Shown: positions 1 to 6,013, numbered from the stretch's first letter. The stretch: 7,740 nt of DNA from Chloroflexota bacterium (GCA_012513725.1 JAAZBQ010000892.1:1-7740), one strand, 5' to 3'. The notes: generated by a model not told the origin, from the letters alone. Translations and numbers: made by a program.

Positions 1-1018
1 CGCGGTCCATGACAAAGCGCAGCGGCTGCCCCTCGGCGAAACGACGGACATTCTCCAGGCACACGCAATGATAGTCCTCGAGCCGGTCGGTTTCTTGGTA
101 ATAGTCGGGCGGATTGCGCCCGATCCGGTGGGCGCTCAGGATCAGGTTCTCCCACTGCCGGGCGGGGTGGTCGGGGGGCAGGCTGTCCGGCGGCTCCAGC
201 ACGTCGAGCCCCGCACGCAGCCGGCCGGCGGCCAGCTCGGCGAACAGCGCCTCCTGGTCGATGATCGCCCCGCGGGCGGTGTTCACGATGACCGCATGAT
301 CGGGCAGGCGCGCCAGGAGCGCGGCGGTGACGCTGTGGTGGGTCTCCGCCGACAGGCCGGCGTGAACCACGATGGCCTGGGACGTGTCGAACAAGGCCTC
401 CAGGCTGTCGACGCGCGTCAGGTCCGCAGGATAGCCGTCCACGTAGGGATCGAAGAAACGCATCGCCGCCCCAAAGGGGCGCAGCAGGTCGACAAAGCGG
501 CGCCCGATGACGCCCAGACCATAGATGCCCACCCGCATCCCGTCGAGGGTGCCCCCGTACAGGTGCCAGTCGGACTGCCAGCCGCCCCCGCGGACGCACT
601 CGATCTGCTGGTGAAGGTCCTTGACCGCGGCCAGCAGGAGCGTCATGGCCCCCTCGGCCAGGCGCTTGGCGGGCGCATCGCCCCAGTTCGTCACCGGAAT
701 GCCGGCCTCCACGACTTCCAGGGGCACAAAGGGGCGCACGCTGCCGGTGACGTTGCAGATGTACTGCAGCTGCCCCGGGGTCTCGGCAATCTCTGCGGGA
801 ACCTCTGCCGAGCCCCACCCTGTCAGGAGTACCTCGCACGAGCGGATGAGGGCCAGCCGCTCGGCCGCTGCCAGTGCGGCGCCGTTGCCCACGATGGTCA
901 ACTCGCCGTACTGGGCGAGTTCCTCGCGAAAGCGGCGGGTCCAGATGCGGTCCGAAGGCTCCCGCGCGGCGATGTGGATCAGGCGGCGTGGTGGCGTAGG
1001 TCGGGTCGTGTGCGCCAT
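1..1018 (-). CDS. D-isomer-specific 2-hydroxyacid dehydrogenase, 3'-truncated by window edge
   Basis: This is an NAD-dependent reductase/dehydrogenase of the D-2-hydroxyacid family (phosphoglycerate dehydrogenase/glyoxylate reductase type), expected to interconvert a 2-keto acid and a D-2-hydroxy acid in the cytoplasm. 339 codons are visible from an ATG at 1018. The Rossmann glycine motif GLGVIG is at residues 167-172, with an acidic residue at the end of the next strand (D190, FFDPY) that favours NAD over NADP. The catalytic triad is intact: R249 (NTARG), E275 (DVLEPP) and H297 (SAHRIG). The last visible residues (GQPLRFVMDR) match the usual end of the family, so only a few codons are missing. 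The ATG shares one base with the TGA of the upstream isomerase-like gene (TGATG), implying translational coupling. The substrate is not readable from sequence; the neighbours suggest a sugar-derived keto acid. Confidence 0.9.
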   Translation of the reverse strand, partial: MAHTTRPTPPRRLIHIAAREPSDRIWTRRFREELAQYGELTIVGNGAALAAAERLALIRSCEVLLTGWGSAEVPAEIAETPGQLQYICNVTGSVRPFVPLEVVEAGIPVTNWGDAPAKRLAEGAMTLLLAAVKDLHQQIECVRGGGWQSDWHLYGGTLDGMRVGIYGLGVIGRRFVDLLRPFGAAMRFFDPYVDGYPADLTRVDSLEALFDTSQAIVVHAGLSAETHHSVTAALLARLPDHAVIVNTARGAIIDQEALFAELAAGRLRAGLDVLEPPDSLPPDHPARQWENLILSAHRIGRNPPDYYQETDRLEDYHCVCLENVRRFAEGQPLRFVMDR

Positions 1019-1794
1019 CACGCTAGGGCCTCTCGGAGAAAGGCCAGGTCCAGCAGGGCATTCGCCCACAGGTCGTCGATGTTCTCGCCCGGGCGGTTGG
1101 TGCCCTCGGTGAACTCGAGCGTCCACGAGCCCCGGAACCCTGCGTCGCGCATCAGGCGCACGGTGTCGTGCACAAAGGCCGGTCGCCGATCCAGGCGGAT
1201 GGGCAGGTTGTCCTCGTCGCGCATCTGGACGTGGACGTGGGTGACCATGGGGCCCAGGACCTGGAACCACTCCGACAGGCCCTCCGGCCGCGAAAAGGGA
1301 TGCACCAACACGTCAAAGCGCTCGCGACCTAGGCGGTCGAACAACGCGGCGGCCTGGGCCGGCGTCTCGGCGATGGTGCCCGGATGGCACTCGCAGAGGG
1401 CGCGGATGCCGTCGGGCAGCCCCCGCTCCCAGGCGGCGACGCCGCGCAGATCGGCCTCGGTCTGGGCCGCATCCCGGGAGAAGTTGAACTTGACGGCCCG
1501 CGAGCCCAACCGCCGGGCCATCGCGGTAGAGTCCGCCGGGCCGCGCGAGCCATCCCAGAACGTGGCGTAGGCGTTGTACACCGCCATGGGGAGCGACGAG
1601 GCCGCCAACGCCCGCACCTCCTCGTCGGGGGCCAGGGCGGCGTGGTTCTCCCACAGCTCCACCCCGTCAAACCCCGCCTCGCGAAAGCGATCCAGCCACT
1701 CGCTGACCCGGAAGGTGGGCGCCTTGCCCGCCCGGTGGCGGTTGGCCTCCAGGAGGATGGAGCCGATGTAGATCTCGTCCCGTGCCTCGGACAT
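1018..1794 (-). CDS. Sugar phosphate isomerase/epimerase-like TIM-barrel protein (xylose isomerase-like, AP_endonuc_2 fold)
   Basis: A 258-residue protein of the xylose-isomerase-like TIM-barrel superfamily, whose members isomerise or epimerise sugars, inososes or keto-sugar acids using a divalent metal. Candidate metal and catalytic residues lie at the expected strand ends: E46 (FDGVELWENH), E135 and H137 (CECHPGT), H165 (VHPFS), H186/H188 (THVHVQMRD) and E227 (TLEFTEG). The length is normal for the family and there is no signal peptide, so it is cytoplasmic. The ATG is preceded by a GGGGGAA ribosome binding site and starts 12 bases after the stop of the GH62-like gene; its TGA overlaps the ATG of the dehydrogenase. 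With that dehydrogenase it probably performs consecutive steps of one sugar pathway. The exact reaction (keto-sugar epimerase, IolE-like dehydratase or other) cannot be assigned from sequence. Confidence 0.85.
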   Translation of the reverse strand: MSEARDEIYIGSILLEANRHRAGKAPTFRVSEWLDRFREAGFDGVELWENHAALAPDEEVRALAASSLPMAVYNAYATFWDGSRGPADSTAMARRLGSRAVKFNFSRDAAQTEADLRGVAAWERGLPDGIRALCECHPGTIAETPAQAAALFDRLGRERFDVLVHPFSRPEGLSEWFQVLGPMVTHVHVQMRDEDNLPIRLDRRPAFVHDTVRLMRDAGFRGSWTLEFTEGTNRPGENIDDLWANALLDLAFLREALA

Positions 1795-1806
1795 GCGTGT
1801 TCCCCC

Positions 1807-2730
1807 TCATTCTCTGTGGATGATGCCCAGCGACCAGCGGAGGTCCTCATAGGCGTCGGGTTGCCCCTCGCGGCGCAGTCCCTGGATCAGCAGGCGCGGG
1901 TTCGCCGCGTCATAGGAGAGCCGTTCGTCACAGCCGGTGCGCAGCGCCTCGCCGTGGGAGACCTCTCGCGTCCACACCCGGGCGCCCGGAGCGTAGCGCA
2001 GTTGCGCGCCGCTGGCATACTCGGCAGCGACTGAAGCCCAGGGGCCCGCGAGGTGCGGGGCGGACGCCAGGCCGAAGAGCCGCTCGCCGCCGGCCGAGGA
2101 GCCGCGGTTGACCTCCCAGATCATGTGGTACTCGGGCTCGTCGCCGAGTCCCTCGGCCCGGTAGACGTGCACCGCCTCGTGGACCCCGGAGAACACCGGG
2201 CGCGGGTCGCCGAACCCCTCGGGAAACGCCTCGATGGGGCAGCGCAGCGCCCACACCTCCCGGTGGGCCCGGGTGAAAAAGAGGTAGGCGTCCCGCTCGT
2301 CGCAGATCAGCCAAAAGTCGATCCATTTGGCCGCGTCGCGCTTGGCCACCAAGGGGCGCGCCTCGCTCCAGCCGTCGGGATCGGCGAGGTCGCGCGAGGT
2401 GAGGCAGGCGGGCTGATAGTCGGCGTCCCGGGTCTGGAAGACCAGGTACCAGAGCCCCTGCGGGCGGAAGAACAGCACCTGGGGCGCGCACCCGTAGCGG
2501 CCCGACCGGCCGCGGGCCGGCGCGATCTGCCGTCGCGGCGCCGTGGCGAGCTCCTCGAGGGTCGGCGCGCTCACGTATCCGGTGGTGTACTCACTCTGGC
2601 CCCGGGCGGTGTAGAACAGGTGCCACGCCCCACCGTGGCGGACGATGGACGGATCCTTGACCGCTGTCTCATCAAACGACCCGGCGGGGCCCGGCGTCAG
2701 GAGCGGCTCGCCGATGCGCCAGCGGCTCAC
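1807..2730 (-). CDS. GH62/GH43-like beta-propeller glycoside hydrolase (alpha-L-arabinofuranosidase-type), intracellular
   Basis: A 307-residue five-bladed-propeller hydrolase that resembles GH62 alpha-L-arabinofuranosidases along its length. Matching blocks are VKDPS near the start, APQVLFFRPQGLWYLVFQ at 82-99, DPDGWSEARPL at 117-127, the FPEGFG block at 169-174, VSHGE at 257-261 and a closing RWSLGII. The three catalytic positions of this clan are present: base D26 (VKDP), pKa-modulating D138 (KWIDFW) and acid E185 (HEAVHVYR). An open frame continues upstream to 3018, but that extension lies inside the SDR gene and has arginine/proline-rich shadow composition. I place the start at GTG 2730, which forms a GTGA overlap with the SDR stop and begins just before the first propeller strand. 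No signal peptide or carbohydrate-binding module is visible, unlike typical secreted GH62 enzymes, so it probably cleaves imported oligosaccharides. Family assignment is from remembered motifs; arabinose specificity is not proven. Confidence 0.78.
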   Translation of the reverse strand: MSRWRIGEPLLTPGPAGSFDETAVKDPSIVRHGGAWHLFYTARGQSEYTTGYVSAPTLEELATAPRRQIAPARGRSGRYGCAPQVLFFRPQGLWYLVFQTRDADYQPACLTSRDLADPDGWSEARPLVAKRDAAKWIDFWLICDERDAYLFFTRAHREVWALRCPIEAFPEGFGDPRPVFSGVHEAVHVYRAEGLGDEPEYHMIWEVNRGSSAGGERLFGLASAPHLAGPWASVAAEYASGAQLRYAPGARVWTREVSHGEALRTGCDERLSYDAANPRLLIQGLRREGQPDAYEDLRWSLGIIHRE

Positions 2731-3587
2731 CGGGGCTTGCTCTCCTCCGCCGGCGTCGGCTCTGCGGCTGCTTTGCCGGGCGGCGTGCGCCAGCCGCTCT
2801 GGGCGGCGACGCGGCGCTGGACGACGCCCCCCAGCGGGCCGGCCAGCCGCGCGGCGATGCGGTTGAGGACCCCTGGCACGCAGACCACCTGCCCCTTGTC
2901 CAGCGCCTGGAGGGAGGAGGCCACCACCTGGTCCGGCGCCATCCACATGAACTTGGGCACCAGCGACAGGTCGGCGCCCTGCTGGTTTTGGAACTCGGTG
3001 CGGGTGAACCCGGGGCACAGCGCCTGAATGCGCACGCCGGTGCCCTCTAGCTCGATGGCCAGCGAGCGGCTAAAGCTCACCATGTAGGCCTTGGTGGCCC
3101 CATAGGTGGCGAACCCAGGCAGCGGCACATAGGCGCCGAGCGAGGCCACGTTGATCACCGAGCCACGCTGGGCCTTGAGCATGGCGGGGAGGACCGCATG
3201 GGTCAGCTGCACGCAGGCCTCCACGTGCAGGCGGACCATGTCCATCTCCCGCTCCACGTCCACTTCGGAGAACGCTCCGTGGAGGCCAAACCCGGCGGCG
3301 TTCACCAAGATCCGGATATCGGAGATGGCCCGGGCGCGCTCGACGACGCGCTGGAGGTCGGCGGCGTCGGAGAGGTCGGCGACCAGGATCTCGGCGGTGA
3401 CGCCATGTTTGACCGCGGCCTCGGCCGCCATGATCTCCAGACGCTTGCGGCGTCGGGCCACGAGGAGCAGGTCATACCCCCGCGGCCCGAGGGCGCGGGC
3501 GAACTCGGCCCCCAGCCCGCTGGAAGCCCCGGTAATCAGCGCTACGGGCCTGGGTCCGCCGCCAGCGCTCTGCTCTCTCTCCGTCAT
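2727..3587 (-). CDS. Short-chain dehydrogenase/reductase (classical SDR, DltE/COG0300-like)
   Basis: A 286-residue NAD(P)-dependent oxidoreductase with a Rossmann fold. Visible motifs are TGASSGLG (19-26) for cofactor binding, a basic run ARRRKR (44-49) after the second strand that suggests NADP, D71 in VADLSD, NAAG (96-99), catalytic S149 (NVASLGAY) and Y162-x3-K166 (YGATK), then PGFTRTEF. The fourth member of the usual catalytic tetrad, an Asn in helix alpha-4, is replaced by H121 (VRLHVEA). The frame is open back to a GTG at 3698, but the ATG at 3587 has AGGAG seven bases upstream and starts just before the first beta strand, so I use it. The basic, proline-rich C-terminal tail is typical of DltE-like SDRs. 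It follows the propeller gene after a 114-base gap and overlaps the GH62-like gene by four bases. The substrate is unknown; the sub-type is often linked to lipids or ketones, so a sugar role rests on context only. Confidence 0.9.
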   Translation of the reverse strand: MTEREQSAGGGPRPVALITGASSGLGAEFARALGPRGYDLLLVARRRKRLEIMAAEAAVKHGVTAEILVADLSDAADLQRVVERARAISDIRILVNAAGFGLHGAFSEVDVEREMDMVRLHVEACVQLTHAVLPAMLKAQRGSVINVASLGAYVPLPGFATYGATKAYMVSFSRSLAIELEGTGVRIQALCPGFTRTEFQNQQGADLSLVPKFMWMAPDQVVASSLQALDKGQVVCVPGVLNRIAARLAGPLGGVVQRRVAAQSGWRTPPGKAAAEPTPAEESKPR

Positions 3588-3594
3588 GGTAGTG

Positions 3595-3599
3595 CTCCT
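3595..3599 (-). promoter_or_regulatory. Ribosome binding site of the SDR gene
   Basis: AGGAG on the minus strand, seven bases before the ATG at 3587. It decides the start of the SDR: the upstream in-frame GTG at 3698 would add 37 residues with no homology-like content and has no comparable site. Confidence 0.7.
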
Positions 3600-3701
3600 A
3601 ACCGCATGTCGATCCCTGCCACGCAACCGAGTCGTACCCTGGTCGTCTGACTGCCAAAGTCGAAATCCACGAGGGGCCTGCTTTCGCGGGCTATCCACCC
3701 A

Positions 3702-4859
3702 CTATGAGGTGGCATCGCCGAGATCGAGGAGGTACATCTGCCTGCCCCTTCCCTCGTGCGTCGAGTCGACTACCACCAGGCGGCCATCGGGGCTCGAGCG
3801 GGGATGCAGATCGCAGCGCCACTCGCCGGCGTACTCGGGCGGCGAATGGAACGCCCCGAGGGGCACCTTGCGGCCCGAGGCCGTGTGATAGAGGTAGAGG
3901 TTCTGGTTGCGGTCCTCGTCGGGGTAGGTGTCGTTCAGGATCCACTCGTTCCCCGGCAAGTAGGTGCAGTGGCCGTTGCGGGTCATTGCCTCGGGCCCCA
4001 CCACCTGCACCTCTCGAGAGCCGTCCTCGTACAGGTAGAACGCCGCCTCGTGGGACGGATGCCACGCCCACGCCAGGATGTGGGTGGCGTCGCGCCAGAT
4101 AAAGTGGGACGTCTGCCCATAGTCATCGACGACGCGCACGTCGCTGCCGTCGGGAGCGACCGTCAGCATCCGCGTAAAGAACCCGCTCTCGCGATGCCAT
4201 CGGTGCAGAAACTCTAGCCGCGATCCATCCGTATTGTAGAGCAGGTGGTTGAACCAGTGCTTGCAGTCGCTGAGGTCGTCGTGGGGGTAGGGGAGCGCGG
4301 CGATCTGCGCGAGCGAGACCACCATCTCCCGCCGGCCGCTCTCCAGATCCACACGCCAGATGCCTGACCCCTCGGGCGCCAGGACGTCCCGGTACCGGTC
4401 GGGCAGCCCGGCGTAGCCATAGCCGGGGCGAGTGTCGTTGATGCGGGCAAAATCCGGCGTCGCCGCCTCCCGTCCGTCCGGCGAGATGGCGTACACCGGC
4501 GAGGGCACCGTGCGCCGCGCGCCCGTCCGGACGTCGAGGATGTGGGCAACGAACCGGTCGCCCTGGCGGTCGTTCCAGATCACCTGCCCCTCGTGGCCGG
4601 GCAGCCACTGGAGCATGCAGCCCTGCTGCCAGCCCCAGGCGCGGGATTCGCCCAGCTCGATCCAGCGGTCACCGTCGGCGAGGTCCACCATCCCCACGCG
4701 GATGACGTCATCGGCGCGCGGGGAGCGGTGCTCAAAGCCCACCTCCATGCCCAGGACGTAGCGGCCGGAGGAGTCGATCTGCTGCTTGTCATAATACCCG
4801 AACCAGTGGAACGCCGGGCCTCGGGTGATCGCTCGCATCGGAACGGTGGATGGTGCCAT
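3702..4859 (-). CDS. TolB-like beta-propeller protein, oligogalacturonate lyase-like
   Basis: A 385-residue propeller protein. Repeated blade motifs of the TolB/WD40-like type are visible: ISPDGRE (125-131), VAPDGSD (234-240) and SSPDGR (355-360), each followed by a strand. The N-terminus carries HWFGYYDK (18-25). Histidine-rich blocks include KHWFNH (200-205), NGHCTY (295-300), RCDLHPRSSPDGR (348-360) and DSTHEG (365-370). This layout resembles the pectate lyase 22/oligogalacturonate lyase family, where histidines on one face of the propeller bind a metal and the protein cleaves unsaturated or saturated galacturonides in the cytoplasm. No signal peptide is seen, which agrees with a cytoplasmic enzyme. 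The ATG has AGAGGA seven bases upstream; Met8 is an alternative start. It lies 60 bases downstream of the cupin gene. The propeller fold is secure; lyase activity is an inference and it could instead be a non-catalytic sugar-binding protein. Confidence 0.75.
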   Translation of the reverse strand: MAPSTVPMRAITRGPAFHWFGYYDKQQIDSSGRYVLGMEVGFEHRSPRADDVIRVGMVDLADGDRWIELGESRAWGWQQGCMLQWLPGHEGQVIWNDRQGDRFVAHILDVRTGARRTVPSPVYAISPDGREAATPDFARINDTRPGYGYAGLPDRYRDVLAPEGSGIWRVDLESGRREMVVSLAQIAALPYPHDDLSDCKHWFNHLLYNTDGSRLEFLHRWHRESGFFTRMLTVAPDGSDVRVVDDYGQTSHFIWRDATHILAWAWHPSHEAAFYLYEDGSREVQVVGPEAMTRNGHCTYLPGNEWILNDTYPDEDRNQNLYLYHTASGRKVPLGAFHSPPEYAGEWRCDLHPRSSPDGRLVVVDSTHEGRGRQMYLLDLGDATS

Positions 4860-4919
4860 GACGAGTCCTCTCGATGGTGGGCAGGTACGCTGGCCGCTGG
4901 ATGCCGCGCAGCGGGGCCA

Positions 4920-5213
4920 TCAGCCGAAACAGATCCAGCGGGCCTCCGACTCGCTCACCAGGCTGTTCGCCGTCCATTCGGGAACGTAGACGAGGTCGCC
5001 GGCCGTGACAACCGCCTCTTCGTCGGCGACGGTCACCCGGGCCTGGCCCTCGAGGATGAACCAGTAGCGCGCCCCGGCGTGGGGCTTGTTCACAAAGGGG
5101 TTCTCGGGTGTGGTGCGACGGACCACGAGGTGCCCGAGGAGGTCCTGGAACTCCTGAATGCGATAGTCCGTGCGGTGGTTGACCTCGGACAGGGTGCTAG
5201 CCTTGACGATCAT
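4920..5213 (-). CDS. Small cupin-domain protein, first gene of the operon
   Basis: A 97-residue single-domain cupin. The core is visible as NKPHAGARYWFILEGQ (42-57) for cupin motif 1 and GDLVYVPEWTANSL (72-85) for motif 2, and the protein ends shortly after. Cupins of this size in sugar operons include KdgF, which handles unsaturated uronates, and isomerase-like or sensor proteins. Here the usual metal ligands are mostly missing: motif 1 keeps only H45 of the HxH pair, and the motif 2 histidine position is occupied by A82/N83. A metal-dependent reaction is therefore doubtful, and ligand binding or a structural role is possible. The ATG is preceded by a GGGGGG-rich ribosome binding site (AAAGGGGGGAAACC) and lies about 65 bases from the predicted transcription start. 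As the promoter-proximal gene it probably serves the same pathway as the propeller that follows. Confidence 0.82.
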   Translation of the reverse strand: MIVKASTLSEVNHRTDYRIQEFQDLLGHLVVRRTTPENPFVNKPHAGARYWFILEGQARVTVADEEAVVTAGDLVYVPEWTANSLVSESEARWICFG

Positions 5214-5271
5214 GGTTTCCCCCCTTTGCCGGCTGCCACGTCGGGGATGCCCCTGGGCGGCCGCAATCCAT

Positions 5272-5281
5272 CAGTATACGC
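5272..5281. repeat. GTATAC-containing motif at the predicted transcription start (copy 1)
   Basis: CAGTATACGC on the plus strand, with the palindromic core GTATAC at 5274-5279. It lies at the predicted +1 of the minus-strand operon promoter. Its reverse complement GCGTATACTG matches copy 2 (5351-5360) at 9 of 10 bases, so the two copies face each other around the promoter. Possible operator half of a repressor system; inference only. Confidence 0.4.
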
Positions 5282-5285
5282 CCAG

Positions 5286-5314
5286 AGGATAGCGCAGCCG
5301 TGCCCGCGCGTCAA
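5286..5314 (-). promoter_or_regulatory. Sigma-70-type promoter of the sugar operon
   Basis: On the minus strand the -35 box is TTGACG (5314-5309) and the -10 box TATCCT (5291-5286), separated by exactly 17 bases. The predicted transcription start is near 5279, which leaves a leader of about 66 bases before the cupin ATG. Inside the leader, 5243-5253 can form a small GGGG-CAT-CCCC hairpin. In DNA this GC-rich, a near-consensus pair at ideal spacing directly upstream of a gene cluster is unlikely by chance, but no experiment backs it. Confidence 0.65.
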
Positions 5315-5327
5315 CGCGTCCGGGCCA
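5301..5327. promoter_or_regulatory. Operator-like inverted repeat over the -35 box
   Basis: The core CGCGT-CA-ACGCG (5307-5318) is a perfect 5+5 dyad with a two-base centre. Outer arms TGCCCG (5301-5306) and CGGGC (5321-5325) extend it imperfectly. The -35 hexamer (5309-5314) lies inside the core, so a dimeric repressor bound here would occlude RNA polymerase. No regulator gene is in the window. Confidence 0.5.
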
Positions 5328-5350
5328 CTCGGGGGGGCGACCGGCGCCTA

Positions 5351-5360
5351 GCGTATACAG
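5351..5360. repeat. GTATAC-containing motif upstream of the promoter (copy 2)
   Basis: GCGTATACAG on the plus strand, core GTATAC at 5353-5358. It is inverted relative to copy 1 at 5272-5281 (9 of 10 bases match), with core centres 79 bases apart, about 7.5 helical turns. The pair brackets the operon promoter. Confidence 0.4.
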
Positions 5361-5379
5361 ATCCCCACCGTCCGCCGAT

Positions 5380-5392
5380 GGGGCGGCGCCCC
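5380..5392. repeat. GC-only inverted repeat
   Basis: GGGGCG-G-CGCCCC, a perfect 6+6 dyad with a one-base centre. There is no T-run on either side, so it is not a normal intrinsic terminator. In DNA of this composition it may be chance. Confidence 0.3.
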
Positions 5393-5547
5393 CGTGCGGC
5401 CTGGCCGGATGGCTAGGGAGAAGACTGGCCGCCGTACTGCGATGCTTTAGGACCCGAGGCCGATGCGGGCGAGTGGTGCCCGGGGTATAGTCTGGTCGTC
5501 AGCGGCAAAAGGTTGCATCTCCTTCCGACACATGAGAGGATTCCCGC

Positions 5548-5985
5548 ATGGCTGCCGTTCCGAGGAAAAGGGAGCGCATTTCCGCCCGGTGGCCCGGGCC
5601 GGGACCCGTACTGTTGGCTCGGCTCTTGCTGCCAGTCGTAGTGCGGCCCCGCGGAGAACCGTACACGGGCCCCGTGGCGCTGCTCATCGACACGTGGAAC
5701 ATGAGCGCTGCGGAGACCTTGATCGCCACCCTGAGCGACGCCGGGCGGGTGACTACCGTGGGCCGCCGCACGGCCAGCTCCAGCGGCAATCCCATCGCCT
5801 GCCGGCTGCCGGGGGGAGGAGTGGCGAGGTACTCGGCCGCGTCCTTTGTTCGGGCCAACGGCCTGCCCATCGAGGGGATCGGGCTGGAACCCGACGTGCC
5901 GGTGGCGCTGGCCCTGGCCGACCTGCGGGCGGGAGACGACGGTGACGTGCGGGCGGCCGAGGCGTTCGTGCTGGACATGAACTAA
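5548..5985 (+). pseudogene. S41-family peptidase, C-terminal fragment only
   Basis: A 145-codon ORF whose residues from about 33 onward match the C-terminal catalytic part of S41 serine peptidases (tail-specific/tricorn-like, including predicted lipoprotein-type members). It has PRGEPYTGPVALLID (34-48), then the nucleophile block MSAAE with S53, VGRRTASSSGNP (71-82), RLPGGG (86-91) and the typical ending IEGIGLEPDVPV (108-119). Normal S41 proteins are about 350-500 residues with an N-terminal subdomain and usually a PDZ domain; all of that is absent, and an in-frame TGA at 5533 closes the frame upstream. The ATG does have AGAGGA seven bases before it, so a short product could be made, but the fold would be incomplete. 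I read it as a 5'-deleted relic. Its homology to the family is clear; non-function is an inference. Confidence 0.65.
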
Positions 5986-6007
5986 CCCATATCTGGCTCG
6001 GTGGGAG

Positions 6008-6013
6008 TATAAT
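6008..6013 (+). promoter_or_regulatory. Possible -10 box for the membrane protein/ABC exporter unit
   Basis: A perfect TATAAT in GC-rich intergenic DNA, 56 bases before the GTG start and just after the S41 relic stop. No TTGACA-like box is found 16-18 bases upstream and there is no TGn extension, so the call rests on the -10 alone. It overlaps an in-frame ATG at 6012 that I do not use as the start. Confidence 0.4.

Larger units (their letters stand above)
5315..5547. other. Non-coding divergent region between the sugar operon and the S41 relic
   Basis: With the promoter and leader on its left this makes up the 334-base gene-free stretch 5214-5547. Besides the second GTATAC motif and a GC-only dyad, I see no convincing ORF, tRNA or terminator. 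Overlapping open frames here have shadow-like arginine/proline-rich translations. A TATAGT sequence at 5486-5491 could be a -10 box for the peptidase relic, but nothing resembling a -35 box precedes it at 16-18 bases. There is no recognisable remnant of the missing peptidase N-terminus. Confidence 0.5.

Noticed and set aside
68..1570. A 500-codon open frame on the plus strand opposite the dehydrogenase and isomerase-like genes
   Set aside because: The translation has no recognisable domain and shadow-type composition. The minus-strand genes beneath it have complete catalytic motifs, and long antisense frames are common in GC-rich coding DNA.
2731..3018. N-terminal extension of the GH62-like frame up to an ATG at 3018
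   Set aside because: It lies wholly within the SDR gene in another frame and is Arg/Pro/Gly-rich. Homology begins right after the GTG at 2730, which makes a classical GTGA overlap.
3588..3701. Possible internal promoter before the SDR (TTGGCA with TACGAC on the minus strand)
   Set aside because: The spacing is only 15 bases and the -10 match is weak, so it is not better than chance.
5380..5392. GGGGCG-G-CGCCCC as an intrinsic terminator
   Set aside because: The loop is one base, no U-run follows on either strand, and no gene ends nearby.
5486..5491. TATAGT as a promoter for the S41 fragment
   Set aside because: No -35-like hexamer is present at 16-18 bases upstream, so support is too weak to list as a promoter.
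5463..5945. A 160-codon plus-strand ORF overlapping the S41 fragment in another frame
   Set aside because: No S41-like or other motif, and shadow-like composition. The frame starting at 5548 contains the real peptidase motifs.
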